Source of the DNA: Dama dama
Taxonomy: Eukaryota > Chordata > Mammalia > Artiodactyla > Cervidae
Direction: 5' to 3'
NCBI RefSeq assembly: GCF_033118175.1
Contig: NC_083697.1
Coordinates: forward strand, 27,936,001-28,000,000
Length of the DNA stretch: 64,000 nt
Both the position numbers and the translations under genes were made by a program. Below the pieces are notes generated by a model, which ran no database searches, was not told the origin of the DNA, and saw only the letters and a list, made by a program, of their open reading frames with translations. Shown one piece after another: positions 47,681-60,104 of the stretch. Position 1 is the stretch's first letter. Each line of letters begins with the position of its first letter.

Positions 47681-49696
47681 CTCATAAATATTATTTTTTA
47701 CTTTATTTACACGTGTTTATATTCAGATTTCTATGTACTTTAATTTACATTTCAATATTTTTCATTATATCATAATATTCTTCAGGATAAGGAATTGGTT
47801 CTCTACCCATTATCTTTCTCTATTATGTTTTTTTAGACCCAATAGGCATTCAGTAAGTGTTATTAACTGTAAGCATTTAAAAAAACAGACTTAAGAGTCT
47901 GGGTTTTAAAAAATCTAACTTAGATTTCATGAATCACAGTGGTCAAGTCTCTTGGTCTTTGCCTTAACTTCCTAAAGTCCAACTGAAAACCAATTAGTAA
48001 GTTGCTAGATGTGTGAAGCATTGTATAAATATAAATTATGTTTAAATATTCCCCTTACTTGTATCCTACAAATATATAAATAAAAATAAGAGAAATAAAA
48101 TGCAGAATTCTGAACACAGTTATTCAGAAAAAAAAATGCAATTGAAAAAACATGGGAAAAAATCAAAACATTTTCCATTATGTGGCCAATGATGACATTT
48201 TATGAGCTACTGATCTGGATTTTCAGCTCTGATGGCCAATTTTTATCACCTAATACCAGATACCTGGATGTTACCATGATTAGACCCTTGGGAAAGCTTT
48301 GCTTTCCACACTGATCCATTTCATGCTTTGTCTGTTTCTAGAATCATGTCTCTCATGATTTTTAACCTTGTCAACTTTCATCTGAATCCCCACTTGCAAT
48401 CAAATGATGAACCCAGTAGTTAAATAATGTATTTTCATAGTTTCAAGATGCTACATAGGTCATTTACATCAGGAATTTCTCTGATTTGTGTTCTAATATG
48501 ACTATGGGTAAACCTCAAAATGATTTTGTTTAATATGCATTATTTTAAACTTTTTACAAATTCCCAAAAGAAGTATGAACAAATTTACTCAACAGATTGG
48601 TTGAGTAAATGAGGAATATTAAATGAGGTTATTCTAAAATGTTGTTACTAATTTTTCCCTTTCACTTGGCTTTCTATGCACTTTAATCACTGTATTGATC
48701 ACTGTGATCACAGTAATCACCGTGTTGATTACTTTGGGTCTAGCAAATTTTATCCTATTTTATCCTATTTAGAGACATACAAAACATCCTCTCACTCAAC
48801 TTCCTATTACAAATTGTACAGTCATTCCTTACTCATTCATCTTATATCTAATTATCTATCTCTAGCCATATACTAGACACCGTGCTAGATGCTGGGGATA
48901 TTAAGATAATTAAGACATTCTCTATGCCTTTTAGGAATTTAAAGACTAGTGGAGGAAAGATTGCATTCTACTTTGACAGGAGCTTTCAAACATATTGTAG
49001 TAAGTGTGGAAAGAGAGGAAATAATCCATGCTTAACAAAATCACAGAAGTCGATATATAGACCAGGTGTATAAGCCAACTGCCTACTTACAAATGTAAAG
49101 TTAGTGATATTTCCTCAGACTAATGTGAATATCCTTTATCACTATCAAGAGAAACCTTTCCCAATATCAGATTACAAAAGAAACCAAATTAACATTCTGA
49201 AGGTTTCCCACTGAGCATGGTATTAGAGTAAAGAAATCTGAATAGTCATGAGCTATACTCAGGCAATAATAAGTACTGAGGAACTTGCTCAACCCCTACC
49301 GTCTGACATACCCGCACTGTCCCTCAACAGCCAGTTTCTCTAGACATGATGTCTTCACTCTCTTATAGTGTGGGCTAGCACAGCCAAATCCTAGCTCTTT
49401 CTCCTTTCTGCTCCCAGGCTCTTTGTTGTTTCATAAACACTTATTTTCTTCAAGTCAATTAAAATACATTTCTATTTGAGTGAGTGCCACCCATTCACTA
49501 GGTGACACAAGAATGCTTTCTTGAAACTTAGGTAACTATCCTGATATTACCTTGCCATTTTTTAACTTTTTGACTATTTCTTAGGCAAGCCATATATTTA
49601 ACTGTATAGGCAGCAAAATATGATTTGTGGTAAGCTATTAGAACTAATATAATGACTTCCATATTTGCTAAAAGTGACCTCTTTCTTTTTTTCCAG

Positions 49697-49893
49697 GTTG
49701 TAAAAATGATGATTATTGTTGTGGTGACATTTGCCATCTGCTGGCTGCCTTACCATATTTATTTCATCCTCACTGCAATCTATCAACAACTAAACAGGTG
49801 GAAGTATATTCAGCAGGTCTATCTGGCTAGCTTTTGGCTGGCAATGAGCTCAACCATGTACAACCCCATCATCTACTGCTGTCTGAATAAGAG
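49697..49893 (+). CDS. TACR3: TACR3 exon 4
   Basis: This 197-nt exon lies behind a strong pyrimidine tract and CCAG acceptor and ends at an AG|GTAAAA donor, splitting an Arg codon. It encodes the end of intracellular loop 3 and TM6 with the CWLP rotamer-switch motif starting at 49739. Extracellular loop 3 follows (YQQLNRWKYIQQ), then TM7 ending in the NPIIY motif at 49862-49876 and CCLNKR. All class A activation motifs expected here are intact. Exon 4 is separated from exon 3 by a repeat-rich intron of 36,119 bp. It is flanked by oppositely oriented Bov-tA SINEs (47358-47680 on + and 50056-50254 on -). Confidence 0.97.
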
Positions 49894-51511
49894 GTAAAAA
49901 TAAGATTACCAAATGCAAGTTCTTTGTCACTTCTGGCTTCACTGAAAGCATATAATATTGTTTAAGCTTCTTGGTACACAGTTAAAATTCAAAAGGAATG
50001 GAAAATTGAAAAATTCACTGAGAGGAACACAGAGCTAGGTATTTTTCTAGTAAAAAAGTGAAAGTGGAAATCACTCAGTCGTATCTGACTCTTTGTGACC
50101 CCATGGACTATACAGTCCATGGAATTCTCCAAGTCAGAATACTGGAGTGGGTAGCCATTCCCTTCTCCAGGGGATCTTCCCAACCCAGGGATCGAACCCA
50201 GGTCTCCTGCATTGCTGGTGGATTCTTTACCAGCGGAGACACCAAGGAAACCCAACTCCTTCCTATTTAACGAATTATCTCACCTTAACAGTTACCCCCT
50301 CAAAACAATGCTCTTGGGGGTTCTAAACAGCTGGTTTCTATATAGGCCAAATTCTCTCTCCAAATCCTTCAGAATTTTACTTGTCAAAGAAAAAGAAATG
50401 TCCTATTGTTAAAGGAGGTGAGGTGGTGTGCTCAAGTCCTCAAAGAAATGAAGACACTTTGTAAAAATGCACAGATGGAGAGATGACGGCATCTGTGATC
50501 TTTTAAGAAGGAAGTTTTGTAAATATACTTCAAAATAGAAGGTGTCATAAGAGTAACAGAAGCAACACTAAGGAGAAGAATCCCAAACCTCCCTCTAGTA
50601 TGATGAGGTCAGTGAGTAAGACAGGGTGCCACCTCTGGAAGAGGGGAAGCTAGTTTTAAAGTGAAGTTGGAAAGAGAAGGAGAAATATTCACAATTAAAT
50701 TTAAGACTGGGAAAAAAAGGTAAACGGTGGTTTCCAGATTAAAAACACCTTAGTTGTAAGGTCAGCACGTGGAGGGGGAAGCGTTACATTTCATAAGGTG
50801 AATAATTTCCTTAATAAACCAATATGGTAGCCAGATAGAAATGGGACTTCGTGTAGGTAGCTACTCAACCTAAATTCTCAGCTCTATTTTCAGTTAGACA
50901 TCTACCACATCATTCCTTAAGTTTCTTAAAAGTATTATTTAATTCTTACTTTTTTTCAGTAATTGCACAAGCCATATATCAATTCCAATAACCCCAAAAG
51001 CAGAACATATGTTTTTAATCAACTTCATTTAATGGCTAACAAAGCCAAGGATTTTACACTTTCATACACAATTAGATAAAAACATCCAGCTGAGCAATTA
51101 ATTTTGATATTAAATGAGATTAATTTATAAATGTGTAATTATTACTGTAAGAATCTATTTCAAAATATGTCATTTTTCAGAGCCATATCCAGAAAGCTTA
51201 ATTCACTTATGCAAATGTATAAAATTATTGAAGAAACCTACACTGCTTCTTTGACATATTGATTACTGACACTGCACTTTTACTCTTTGATGACTTGCTT
51301 TTGATCAATGGGAAATTAAGATTCAATTCAAACAAAAAGGACTTAGAAAACTAGTACCAATACTGTGGCATAAATTCTAAAAGTTAGACTAGAAAATTAA
51401 ATTCAAAAAATGAGTTGGCTTAATTGCATTAAGCAGAGCTTTCTGTAGAAGTTGAAGGAAATTTCCACTTGAAAATATGACCTTTTCTTCTTGTGGCCTG
51501 CTTCTCCTCAG
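49894..51511 (+). other. TACR3: TACR3 intron 4 (1,618 bp)
   Basis: The intron has a GTAAAA donor and a CTCCTCAG acceptor, with an Arg codon split AG|A. It contains one minus-strand Bov-tA SINE (50056-50254). The remaining sequence from 50260 to 51511 shows nothing recognisable. Confidence 0.95.
50056..50254 (-). mobile_element. Bov-tA SINE in intron 4
   Basis: On + it reads GTGAAAGTGGAAATCACTCA, GGGATCGAACCCAGGTCTCC and CTTTACCAGCGGAGACACCA. It is the minus-strand counterpart of the SINE at 47358-47680, with exon 4 between them. Confidence 0.93.
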
Positions 51512-51824
51512 ATTTCGAGCAGGCTTCAAGAGAGCATTCCGCTGGTGTCCTTTCATTGAAGTTTCTAGCTATGATGAGCTGGAGCTCAAGACTACCAGGT
51601 TTCACCCAACTCGGCAAAGCAGCCTGTACACCGTGACCAGGATGGAATCCATGACGGTGGTGTTTGACCCTAGTGATGCAGATAACACCAAACCCAGCCA
51701 GAAGAAGAGAGTGCCTCCAGGAGACCCAAGCTTCAATGGTTGCTCCCGCCAGAATTCCAAATCTGGCTCCACCACTTCAAGTTTCATAAGCCCACCCTAT
51801 ACTTCTGTGGATGAATACTCTTAA
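51512..51824 (+). CDS. TACR3: TACR3 exon 5 (last coding exon, C-terminal tail and stop)
   Basis: The exon follows a CTTCTCCTCAG acceptor. Its first base A completes the Arg started in exon 4, and the TAA stop is at 51822-51824. It encodes helix 8 (FRAGFKRAFRWCPF) with a Cys at the usual palmitoylation position. A Ser/Thr-rich cytoplasmic tail of about 90 residues follows and ends TSVDEYS. In this receptor family such tails are phosphorylated by GRKs for arrestin-mediated desensitisation. The tail includes MESMTVVFDPSDAD and DPSFNGCSRQNSKS. By memory it differs from the human protein at several tail positions, which is normal for the least conserved part of the receptor. In all, 282 complete residues are encoded in the window. 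If the total is near the human 465, exon 1 should supply about 183. Confidence 0.97.
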
Positions 51825-52220
51825 ATCCATTTCCTGAGTGGAAAGAGTAGAGTGAGGCTATCATGGACACCATAGCGTCCACACTCTCCTGATTGTCAGC
51901 CCTGTCCTACATAGTCTCTGTAAAAAAGAAGGGCAATTTTTAGGCAACTGTGTTTCAACTGAGAAAGGTAGCATTTGAGTTCAACAAAGACACTATTAAG
52001 GTATTTGCCCCCTCAAAAATAAAATAGGCTTTAAATTTATTCTTTGAAAAATTTAATAATTGTATGTAACAGAAAAATATTTCTGAAAAGTATTTATAGA
52101 GAGTTTCATTTTTCTCACTGAAAAATTGCAATATATATTTGTGACACTAAAGTAACATATGATTTCCCCAAAAGATTAAAGAACCATTAAAATATAATGA
52201 TGTGAGTGAATAAAAATAAA
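51825..52220 (+). other. TACR3: TACR3 proximal 3' UTR with candidate polyadenylation signals
   Basis: AT-rich sequence follows the TAA stop. AATAAA hexamers occur at 52018-52023 and as a direct pair at 52209-52214 and 52215-52220. A further AATAAA at 55590-55595 would give a much longer 3' UTR. The sequence cannot say which is used, so the end given here is only the nearest plausible one. Confidence 0.5.
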
Positions 52221-52986
52221 ATCTATAGAAAATGAAAATTTTCATCTATAGCTATTAAAGAAAAAAAGTTATATGACTTATTTTACGACTAAAATTATGG
52301 GAAATTTACCTCTAAGAGTAAAAATTAATGAAAATCTTTGCTAAAGAGAATTAACTTTGTAGGATAAAAATTTTTTGAGATTTAAAGATATTCACCATGA
52401 AATATAATTGAAAAAGAAACCTGATCAAATTATTAGGCAGCTGCACATATTTTTCTCTTTATTTTTCTGGGAAAGTGGCTTCAAAAGAAAAACATAATCA
52501 TTTAGTTTTTGACTATTATATATTTTAAAGAGCCAAACTACGAAACAGTCAAAGATAGAACTTTAAAATGACAAAGCAAATCCCTATGATCCTCCTTATT
52601 TTATTTTTCAAAAATATTTGTAGGTTTAAGAAAAAAATAGATTACATAATAGTAAAGAGGCTTTCTAATGAAGAAGGGAAGAATCTCATTTATCTCTGAA
52701 ACTGACTACCAATTTTTAGGCAAGAATTAAAGATACTAATTCATAGTTATTATAGCAGACAAGAGCATCTATTAGCTCCAAAGGAAAATGTATTTTTCCT
52801 CTATAACCCAAGGAAAAAGCTTAAGGTGAGTATTAACAACTGTATAGTGCCTTATTCTCTCCCTTTCCCCCCACAGTGGGGGAGAAAAAAAAGAGTAAGG
52901 ACTAGGAGAAGGTATCAGAAAATATATTTAAATGCAAAGCCTTAGGACAAAAGTTTATGTACTACTTATATGTGCTTGTTTGAGTG

Positions 52987-53117
52987 CATGCTAAGTTGTT
53001 TCAGTCATGTCCGAACCTTTGCGATCCTAAGGACTGTAGCCTGCCATGCCCCTCTGTCCATGGGATTCTTCAGGCAAGAATATTGGAGTGGGGTGCCATG
53101 CCCTCCTCCATGGGATA
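52987..53117 (-). mobile_element. Bov-tA SINE, partial
   Basis: TGCTAAGTTGTTTCAGTCAT through CCCTCCTCCATGGGAT is the tail half of a minus-strand copy. The tRNA-derived head is absent, so it is 5'-truncated. Confidence 0.9.
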
Positions 53118-55850
53118 TACTAGTATACCTATAGGTAAATCAAGTAAGATGTAGAAAACGGAATCAACTGTTAGAATAAAAAGCTGGACAAAATGTGGAT
53201 ACACGTGAACTAATACCGGGCAACAGGAGTATAATATACATATTTCTACAGAAAGAGCCTTCCTTTATCTGCTTAGATAACTCAGAAATTCCCCCAGAAA
53301 GAAATGAGCTAATGGTCCTAAAGAAGAATCTGTTTTACTATAAGAAAAAAATATACTGACACATTTCTGAGAGCTATAACAAATCAAGGTACACCATTAA
53401 GTGTGGAATTTATCTTCCAGACCTCAGTGCTCAAAAGTCATCTTTTCTTGAATTAGAGATACCATCAATCTAGCTCAAGAAAGCAGTAACCTTCTGAGAA
53501 TGTGGCTGTGTAGTACAAACTTCTCCTTCCAAATATTCAGATAGATTTTTAAAGCTATCCAACTATAATTACCTGTGACACTTGACTGGATTGTTATGCC
53601 TCCATCAATATAGGACCATTTTTCCTAAGAACAAGATAAAAAACAATTATTTCAAGAGAATACATGGTGTTTACTGCCAAAACATTAAATTTTCCAATCT
53701 TCCTCCCCTGTTTTGGATCCAGCATCAGAAGTATCTAATTGTTACAAAGTGTTAAATGTCTAAACACTCCTATCATAAGTGTTTAAGCTAAATTTATTTT
53801 AATTACACTAATAAACAAACAGATACACATATATACATAAACATGCAAGTGTGCAGACACATACAATAGGTTTAATGTATGCAAAAACTTCAAAGAATTA
53901 AATTCAAAATTGAATGCTGAAATAGTAAGTGGCCCTTACAGTGTTGCCACAAACAGCTCAATAAAGTATGTGAAGCTTGTGTGCATGTAAGCTTGTAAGC
54001 AAGTGTATTATTATGTATTATTATTTAGTCCCTAGTCATTGAATATAGTGTTTAAGTGTTCATTCCAAAACATGTAAATGCTTATCATACAACGTGAAAA
54101 TATCAAGAAAAAGCCTAACATTTTAAAGCAGACATTTCTTCTTCTTAAACTTATGAATGATTGTGAGACCAGCATTAATGAATGTTCTACATGCGTGGGA
54201 CCATATTCAGCTATAGATTAGAATGTGAAATCTGGCCCTCAAATTCAATGTAATCAGCCATTACCAAAGCACATGAATACATCTGAAAAACATAAATCCT
54301 GCCTTCATGCATTACAGAAACTCAATGTAATTTCGTAGAACATCTAAGGGAAAATATTGCTCCAATCAGCTGTTTTGTATGTTTTCTTGTTGTTGTTGCT
54401 TCGCTTTGCTTGCCAAGGATCATCCTTTTGGCATGGTGGAAATACCTGAGGTCCAGACCGTATCCTTAATACTTTTTACAGAAAACTGACATCATTAACT
54501 CAATGCTCATGACTCTTAAACCGAGACCTTATAAAGCAGAATATTTTAAGTTCAAAAATTTGAAAAGTAATAATAACAAAATAAATGAGTACAATATGAA
54601 AGAATGAAAGAGATAAGATTTTAGTCCTTTTGTCTGAATCTTCACGCTGAGAACTGTAGAATAACACATGGAAACCCGCTTTAGTAGGTGTCATTTTAAG
54701 TAAAGCTATGCCAGTGTTTTCATATTTGTCAGGGTTTGGAAGAATTAGCCTCCAATGTTCACACTACTCTCTGATATTCAAGTTCACTGTGAATTTTTTG
54801 ATTGTTTGTAGGCAAACACTGGCTGGAAATACCAGCAGATGGTCAAAACAGTCCAGATTTTTTTGTACCTAGATCAGCAGCAGCAGAATACAAACTATTT
54901 TGAGAGCACTCTAAAATTTATCAAAAAAAGATTCAATTAAAATATTCTTCTTAAAGACAAAAAATAACTAACATTGTATTTTCATTATTTTGCATCTGGA
55001 CAAAATGTTTTTTAAATTACCTGCATGGGAAAAAAATTAAAGCAAATGCAATTACTACAGAATACAAGCTAACAGCTTTCATTTTTTTAGCAAGCTCAGT
55101 ATGCCGCTGCATTATTCTGTCTTCCAAATTCATGATGATGACATTTATGACCCAGCAGCCAAATTCATATTCTTTTCCAGATCTGGCCAATCTCTTATAA
55201 ACAGAGATCCTAGGTACTTCAAAGTGAGCTCCATCCTTACAAAGCACACAGAAGAATGCCAAGAAGCTTGTATCAAACCTCAGAAGCACAAAATACATGT
55301 GAAAAATCAATGCTAGCTAGCTCAGAATTTGAATTTGATTTTTGTCAATGCAGAGTTCCATCAGAAAACTTCTGATTAGTGTCTGGCAAATTATTCCATC
55401 AAATATAAAGGCAGGAGAATTATAGCGATTTCTCACACTTTTACCAGTAACAATCTGAGATACTACTTATTGCTGACACTTCGGGCCAACCATGAATGGA
55501 GAATAATGTCCAATAGTAACTGTTGTAAATAGCTTGGCAAAAATTCTGTGCACATAAGAAATAAATGTATATAAGGTTTGTAGCTAGTGAATAAAGTATT
55601 TTCAAGTTGTGATAATTATACTGAGCATTAATAGATTTAATACATTCATTATCCTTTGTATGTGTGGTATATGTAACAGATTTAATTTATTTTTATTTTC
55701 CTTTAAAATCATTAAAAATAAAAGCAGTCAATATTTTCCTACTGGTTAGCAAAACATATGTTATAGAAAGTTCTATCTTATCTAAACATACCTAACCATC
55801 CCTCAACACTATCTTGTGCTTCCTCCCTTATTTTTCCTCATAAAATGTCT

Positions 55851-56075
55851 AGTGCTACTGCTAAGTTGCTTCACTCATGTCCGATTCTGTGTGAGCACAT
55901 GGGCTGTAGGCCACCAGGTTCCTTTGTCCATGAAATTTTTTAGGCAAGAATACTGAAGTGGGTTGCCATTTCCTCCTTCATGGGATCTTCCCAACCCAGG
56001 GACTGAACCCACGTCTCCTGTGTCTCCTGCATTGGCAGGCAAGTCCTTTATCACTAGTGCCAGTTAGGAAACCCC
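55851..56075 (-). mobile_element. Bov-tA SINE
   Basis: On + it reads CTAAGTTGCTTCACTCATGT, GGGACTGAACCCACGTCTCC and AGTGCCAGTTAGGAAACCCC. A diverged target duplication (CATAAAATGTCTAGT versus CATAAAGGTCTAGTT) flanks it. Confidence 0.92.
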
Positions 56076-56224
56076 ATAAAGGTCTAGTTTTCCTAAATTA
56101 CTTTGGTTCAGAAAAAGTGTCTATGGGGAGCAAAGATATTAAACTGTAGAATAATATTCTGAGTAGAAAGCAGGAGCAGATTAACTGGAACATAGACTCA
56201 AAAGCGCATATAGCTAGAGGGCGG

Positions 56225-56513
56225 GGATAGACAATGGACTTGTAGACACAGTGGGGAAAGAGAAGGGGCACGACCTGAGAGAGAGCATTGACATAAATAC
56301 ACCACCGTGTGTAAAGCAGATAGCTAGTGGGAAGCTGTTACACCGCACAGGGGGCTCAGCCTGGTGCTCTGTGATGACCTCTGGGGTGCGATGCGAGGGT
56401 GGGGGTAGGAGAGCTCAGGAGGGAGGGGATATATGCATACATAAGGGTGATTCATGATGTTGTACGGCAGAAGCTAACCCAACGTTGTAAAGCAATTATT
56501 CTCCAATAAAACA
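56225..56513 (+). mobile_element. L1 3' UTR end
   Basis: AAGCAGATAGCTAGTGGGAA, GCTCAGCCTGGTGCTCTGTG and AAGCAATTATTCTCCAATAA are L1 3' UTR features. The same segment appears at 59300-59735. Confidence 0.85.
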
Positions 56514-56544
56514 AATGCATGAGGCTGAGTATGGACCACAGCGT

Positions 56545-56770
56545 CTTAGAGCCACGGCATCAGAGCCATAACAAGTGACAGACTCGAGTTTATACCTAAG
56601 CCCCACCAGCTGCTAGCGAGGGGACCTGGGGCAAGTGATTGTCTGTTCTGAGCCTCACTTAACTCATCAGTGAAAAAAGAAAATAGTAATTTCTTCAAAG
56701 TGCAAATGTGAGGGTTGAATGAGCTAGTGCATGAATAAGACAGAGTCAAACATTAAATAAATGTTCAAAA
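56545..56770 (-). mobile_element. MIR relic
   Basis: Antisense MIR order is visible: CACCAGCTGCTAGCGAGGGG, CTGAGCCTCACTTAACTCAT and AATGAGCTAGTGCATGAATA. Confidence 0.65.
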
Positions 56771-57439
56771 ACATCATTGGTGTCATTGTGTTTAAGGGGG
56801 GATTAAAGAAACCCTTGTTGCCTGTATCATTCTGCCCTTGTCCAAAGATCCTTGAGGGGCATAAGTAGCCTATAGCTTCCTATCTCTGAGCTCTGGGCTG
56901 TTTCCAGAGTCTGCACAAAATTCAGAGATTACCTGAGTGTTCTGGAAATTAGCCATCTGACTGTGGGCCCTGAGTATGGAAAGCTATATAGGTGAAGGGT
57001 TAGAAATGGCCAATTAGTAGGAGTAGCTTTGGACACATGGAACTAAACTCACTTCTTAGCAATGGCGCAACCCTTTTAGGTTGAATAATAAAAATGTTAA
57101 ACTTCAGAAGGTAAGAGATGAGGGAGGAAAAGCAGAAATTTTTCTTTTCCAGTTTCCTTGGCAGCATTACTGACTGCTCCAAGGAAAAATGCTTTGGGAC
57201 AATTTCAGCTCAGGGGGCAGCAATGACCCACACTGACTCTCCATTTCCACCAGCTGCAAGGACATCTTATTTGATCCAGTCTCTCAACCTCACTTAGATA
57301 CAAGCAATTGCTACCTCTCCCAACAAATTATCATGAAGAGGGAAGGAGAGAAAAAAGCAAGATATCTTCACCAGCCACCACATATCCAAAGCATCAGGAA
57401 ATCTTCTAAGCTCTTAAAAGATATCCAGTGTTCTACAGA

Positions 57440-57990
57440 TTCACACTACATCAACCACTACAAACCTGATCCATGTCGCCATTACCTCCTGTCAGGATTA
57501 TCGCAAGTCTCCATCCCATGCTCTCCTTAAAGTTTATTCTCAAGAAAGCGACCAGAGTGATTCTTTTAAAACTGCATCACATCATCTCACATCTCACATC
57601 TCTGCTTAAAATCCTCTCATGTCTTCCCATTCCACTCATAATAAAAGCCAAAATCCTTACAATAGCCTAGAAGGCCCTTCTTAGTTTTTCTGCTTTACCC
57701 TCCCATATTCCATGGGATCCACAGAGCCATCTACATCAACTTCTTTCCTAGAATATGTCAAGCATGCTACAACCACAGGACTCTGGAACTGGCTTTTGAG
57801 TCTATGTTCCAGTTGATCTGCTCCTGCTTTCTACTCAGAATATTCTTTTGTCCAGTGTGTTTTCCACCAAGATAACCACGTGACAAACTCCATAGTTTTC
57901 TTTAAATCTTTGCCCAATGAGGTTAATCCCAATCACCTCATTTAAAACAACAAGTCCTCACCCCTACCCCAATTCCTCCCAATTCTCCAC
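57440..57990 (+). mobile_element. L2 LINE relic
   Basis: CCAGAGTGATTCTTTTAAAA, AAAATCCTCTCATGTCTTCC, AAGCCAAAATCCTTACAATA and AGCCTAGAAGGCCCTTCTTA match the 3' ORF2 region of L2. Confidence 0.65.
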
Positions 57991-58011
57991 CTTGTTCTTT
58001 ATTTTTTCACA

Positions 58012-58200
58012 GAAGTGAAGTGAAAGTCACTCAGTCATGTCTGACTCTTTGCAACCCTATTGACTATATAGTGCATGGAATTCTCCAGGCCAGAATATTA
58101 GAGTGAGTAGCCATTCCCTTCTCCAGTGGATCTTCCCGACTCAGAAATTGTACCAGGGTTTCCTGCATTGCAGGTGGATTCTTTACCAGCTGAGCTAACA
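58012..58200 (-). mobile_element. Bov-tA SINE
   Basis: On + it reads GAAGTGAAAGTCACTCAGTC, TTCCTGCATTGCAGGTGGAT and TTTACCAGCTGAGCTAACA. It is diverged around the B-box position. Confidence 0.9.
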
Positions 58201-59297
58201 ATAGCCTGCACTAATCATTTTTTAGAATACCATATAATTTACTTATTCATTATATTTATTACCTACCCCCAAATAGATCAATATAAACTCTACTAGGGGA
58301 TGGACTCACTAAATAATTATTAAATTAATGAGTGAAAATAAAAGCTTTGATACAAAGTATAGTGGAGACTGAAGCCATCATTTCTTCATATAGCCATCAT
58401 TTCTCAAATAAGAGAATGTCAGATGACATTTTCCAGCTGTCTCTCACCACCAAGCCTCCTCTTCTGTATACTCTTCACTGTGAAACCAAGACTAATATTT
58501 TGTAAAATTATACATTCTCTTATTGCCTGAATTTGTTAGGTTCTGTAATGGGAGTCAGTAGAAGGAACTCAGAATGTAGAAGGGGAAAGATTATGGTTAG
58601 CAGCATTCTAGAGGCAGCAAACAGTTTACACCCATTGCTACCATCTTTCAACAACTCCAGCACAAGCTTTCCATGCAGCCAAGAGATAACAGTAAAGATC
58701 GTGCTGCACCCCTTTAACAATCAGATACCAACCACACCACGTTCCCTCACCTGAAGACACAGTTTACAATTTTTCTTTTTTCTGTGTTAATAATATTTTC
58801 CTTAATAAGCATATGCAGCACAAGTAATAAAAGTTTTAAGAGTATTATTCTGAGGAGAAGAGTAAAACAATTTAATTGGAATTCACAGGAAATCTCTCCA
58901 TTTTTTCAAGGTTACCATGCCTTGCAAACTTGAAAAACAATTGCTACAGGTTTTTAAAGGTCAGAATATTTGGCTATTGATAGGCAGATGATATCACAAT
59001 TAGGGGAAATTAACACAATTACACTCTAAATATAATGTCACACTCATAAAGGAATGGTGTAAATTAGAAAGAAACTCCCTTGACTCTGACAAGCCAAACA
59101 AGCAGTGATGAATAGTCCAATCTCCTCCTAAAGAACTTGAACCTCTGCCTGGGCTGAGATTTCAGGAGGACGAGATGAAGACCTCTTTTAATTAACTTTA
59201 CATTTTTTTTAGCAATGAAACATTCTTTTCAGTTTATAACAAGACGCCCACAGCCCATTCTAAAATGTATTGGAAAGAATGTAGAAAAGGATTCTAG

Positions 59298-59737
59298 TGT
59301 ATGAATCAAAAAGGCATCATACAGAGTGAAGTAATTCAGAAAGAGGAAAACAAATTATTGTATATTAAGCCATGTATGTGGAATCTAGAAAAATGCTACA
59401 GATGAACCTACTTGCAGGGCAGGAATAGAGATACAGATGTAGAGAAGAGATGTATGGATGCATGAGGCAGGGGGAAGGAAGAGTGGGATGAGCTGGGAGA
59501 TTGGAATTGACATGTATACACAATCATGTGCAAAACAGATAGCTAGTGTGAACCTGCTGCATAGCCCAGCTCGCGGTGCCCTTGGATGACCTAGAGGGGT
59601 GGGATGGGCGTGGGAGGGGTGGGAGCGAAGTCCAGTAAGAAAGGGATGTATGAATACAAATAGCTGAATGACTTCATTTTACAGCAGAAACTAGCATAAC
59701 ATTGTAAAGCAACTAACTCCAATGTTTTTAAAGGCAT
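59298..59737 (+). mobile_element. L1 3' end
   Basis: CAGAGTGAAGTAATTCAGAA (end of ORF2 region), GATAGCTAGTGTGAACCTGC and TTGTAAAGCAACTAACTCCA are L1 features. It is a diverged plus-strand 3' fragment. Confidence 0.82.
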
Positions 59738-60104
59738 CAGAATTTTGTCCTACATTCTAAATCAGAATCATTATCTATACCAGAGGTTTCAATTGTTAGA
59801 GTCCATCTTCCTCCAGCCTCCAAATACCCTGAGTCAATCTGGGTGGGAAGTCCTAGTTAGCCTGAGAGGATAAATGAATTTTAAATGAATTTAACTGTTG
59901 AGCATATGTTTATGCACTAGACTAAAGAAGCACTAAGACATGTAAAGCCTCAGCTTTGTGTTCCTAAAATTTAGGCAGACCCTCAAAGTATAAGACTCTT
60001 CATTTGGCAAAGCACCATTAACACTTAAATACTTAAGTGTAGTGGGTAGTTTGCAAGATGCATGGATGAATGAACTGAGGGTTTTAAGTAAGAGAAACAG
60101 GCTC

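Larger units (their letters stand above)
13578..49696 (+). other. TACR3: TACR3 intron 3 (36,119 bp)
   Basis: The intron has a GTACTG donor and a TTTCCAG acceptor. It is by far the largest complete intron in the window. Much of it is retroelement DNA (L1, BovB, Bov-tA/Bov-A, L2, MIR, MLT1). Larger stretches with nothing recognisable are 13580-14690, 15945-17435, 19505-20320, 20490-21330, 21630-22690, 22840-26090, 28565-28825, 29465-30685, 30840-31415, 31645-33125, 34910-35885, 37140-37990, 38240-38940, 39060-39780, 41290-41845, 42480-43800 and 46550-47355. Some of these may hold strongly decayed repeats that I cannot name. Confidence 0.93.
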
